Below the pieces are notes generated by a model. The model was not told the origin of the DNA. It ran no database searches and was given only the letters and a program-made list of their open reading frames with translations. From Taudactylus pleione (lineage: Eukaryota > Chordata > Amphibia > Anura > Myobatrachidae), in NCBI GenBank assembly GCA_031769625.1, contig JAUIMM010000121.1, positions 14,504,001-14,568,000 of the forward strand: 64,000 bases of DNA. Reading direction: 5' to 3'. Shown in pieces: positions 63,875-64,000 of the stretch; the first letter of the stretch is position 1; every line of letters begins with the position of its first letter. Both the position numbers and the translations under genes were made by a program.

Positions 63875-64000
63875 CATAGCATACCTCCCAAGTGGAAAGC
63901 CCGGGGACTGCCCAGCATCTCGGAGATACTGGGCACGCCCCATTAGTGATGTAAATGGGGGCGTGCCATCAGACCACGGCCCCTTTACGATTAGGCCACG
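63875..64000. mobile_element. MITE start, cut by the window end
   Basis: It opens ATAGCATACCTCCCAAGTGG, similar to the ATACTTGCC family. It is followed by two hairpins, CCAGCATCTCGGAGATACTG and GGGCACGCCCCATTAGTGAT with its inverse. The rest lies outside the window. Confidence 0.5.

Noticed and set aside
1..64000. Host gene exons, bacterial operons or phage modules
   Set aside because: No frame shows a recognisable cellular domain, splice-bounded series or operon spacing. All recognisable protein motifs belong to transposable elements.

Overview
The window reads as repeat-dense, non-genic vertebrate DNA, most likely from a large-genome amphibian (a frog or toad). The reasons are dense AT-rich DNA with MITEs of several superfamilies, Tc1/mariner and hAT relics, Penelope-like retroelements, L2-tailed SINE-like repeats, and no operon structure or compact coding. 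I found no host protein-coding exon, rRNA or tRNA that I can support. Almost every long open frame is a shadow of a repeat. The only convincing coding remains are transposon genes, and all of them are broken.

Layout. 1-3836: hAT-type element on the minus strand, with internal tandem duplications and three smaller insertions. 3963-12330: MITEs, a small LINE-1-like scrap, and a 2-kb foldback with a tandem duplication in its loop. 13183-19481: a 6.3-kb minisatellite of 32/35-bp units. 19513-25720: a Tigger-like MITE, a broken hAT transposase split by a nest of insertions, and a triple nest at 23.6-24.9 kb. 26.0-29.7 kb: a Tc1 transposon split by a 2.4-kb palindromic MITE that itself carries two MITEs. 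30.3-30.9 kb: relic of a Penelope endonuclease domain. 32-37.6 kb: SINE and MITE mosaic. 38.2-39.7 kb: a second Tc1-like transposon split by a MITE. 40.9-46.5 kb: a nearly complete Penelope-like element with terminal repeats, RT and GIY-YIG endonuclease, disabled by two frameshifts and a changed catalytic residue. 46.6-64 kb: MITEs, a second copy of the hAT element of 1-3.8 kb in opposite orientation, an LTR-like element with a 66-bp tandem array, a second SINE and further MITEs.

The most unusual component is a MITE family with 11 copies here (called MH, for multi-hairpin). A full copy is about 550 bp and is tiled end to end by about twelve separate hairpins. Diverged copies have different arm sequences, yet both arms of a hairpin usually changed together. 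MH shares its terminal sequence (GGSCCTSATTCAGAG) and 3-bp A/T target duplications with a second, less palindromic family (called F2, about 600 bp). Both probably depend on one absent transposase, perhaps of PIF/Harbinger type.

No genes here work together as a pathway. The relationships are those of insertion order: which element landed in which, and which lost its coding capacity. All family names rest on motif recognition and repeat comparison inside the window. No database was searched.
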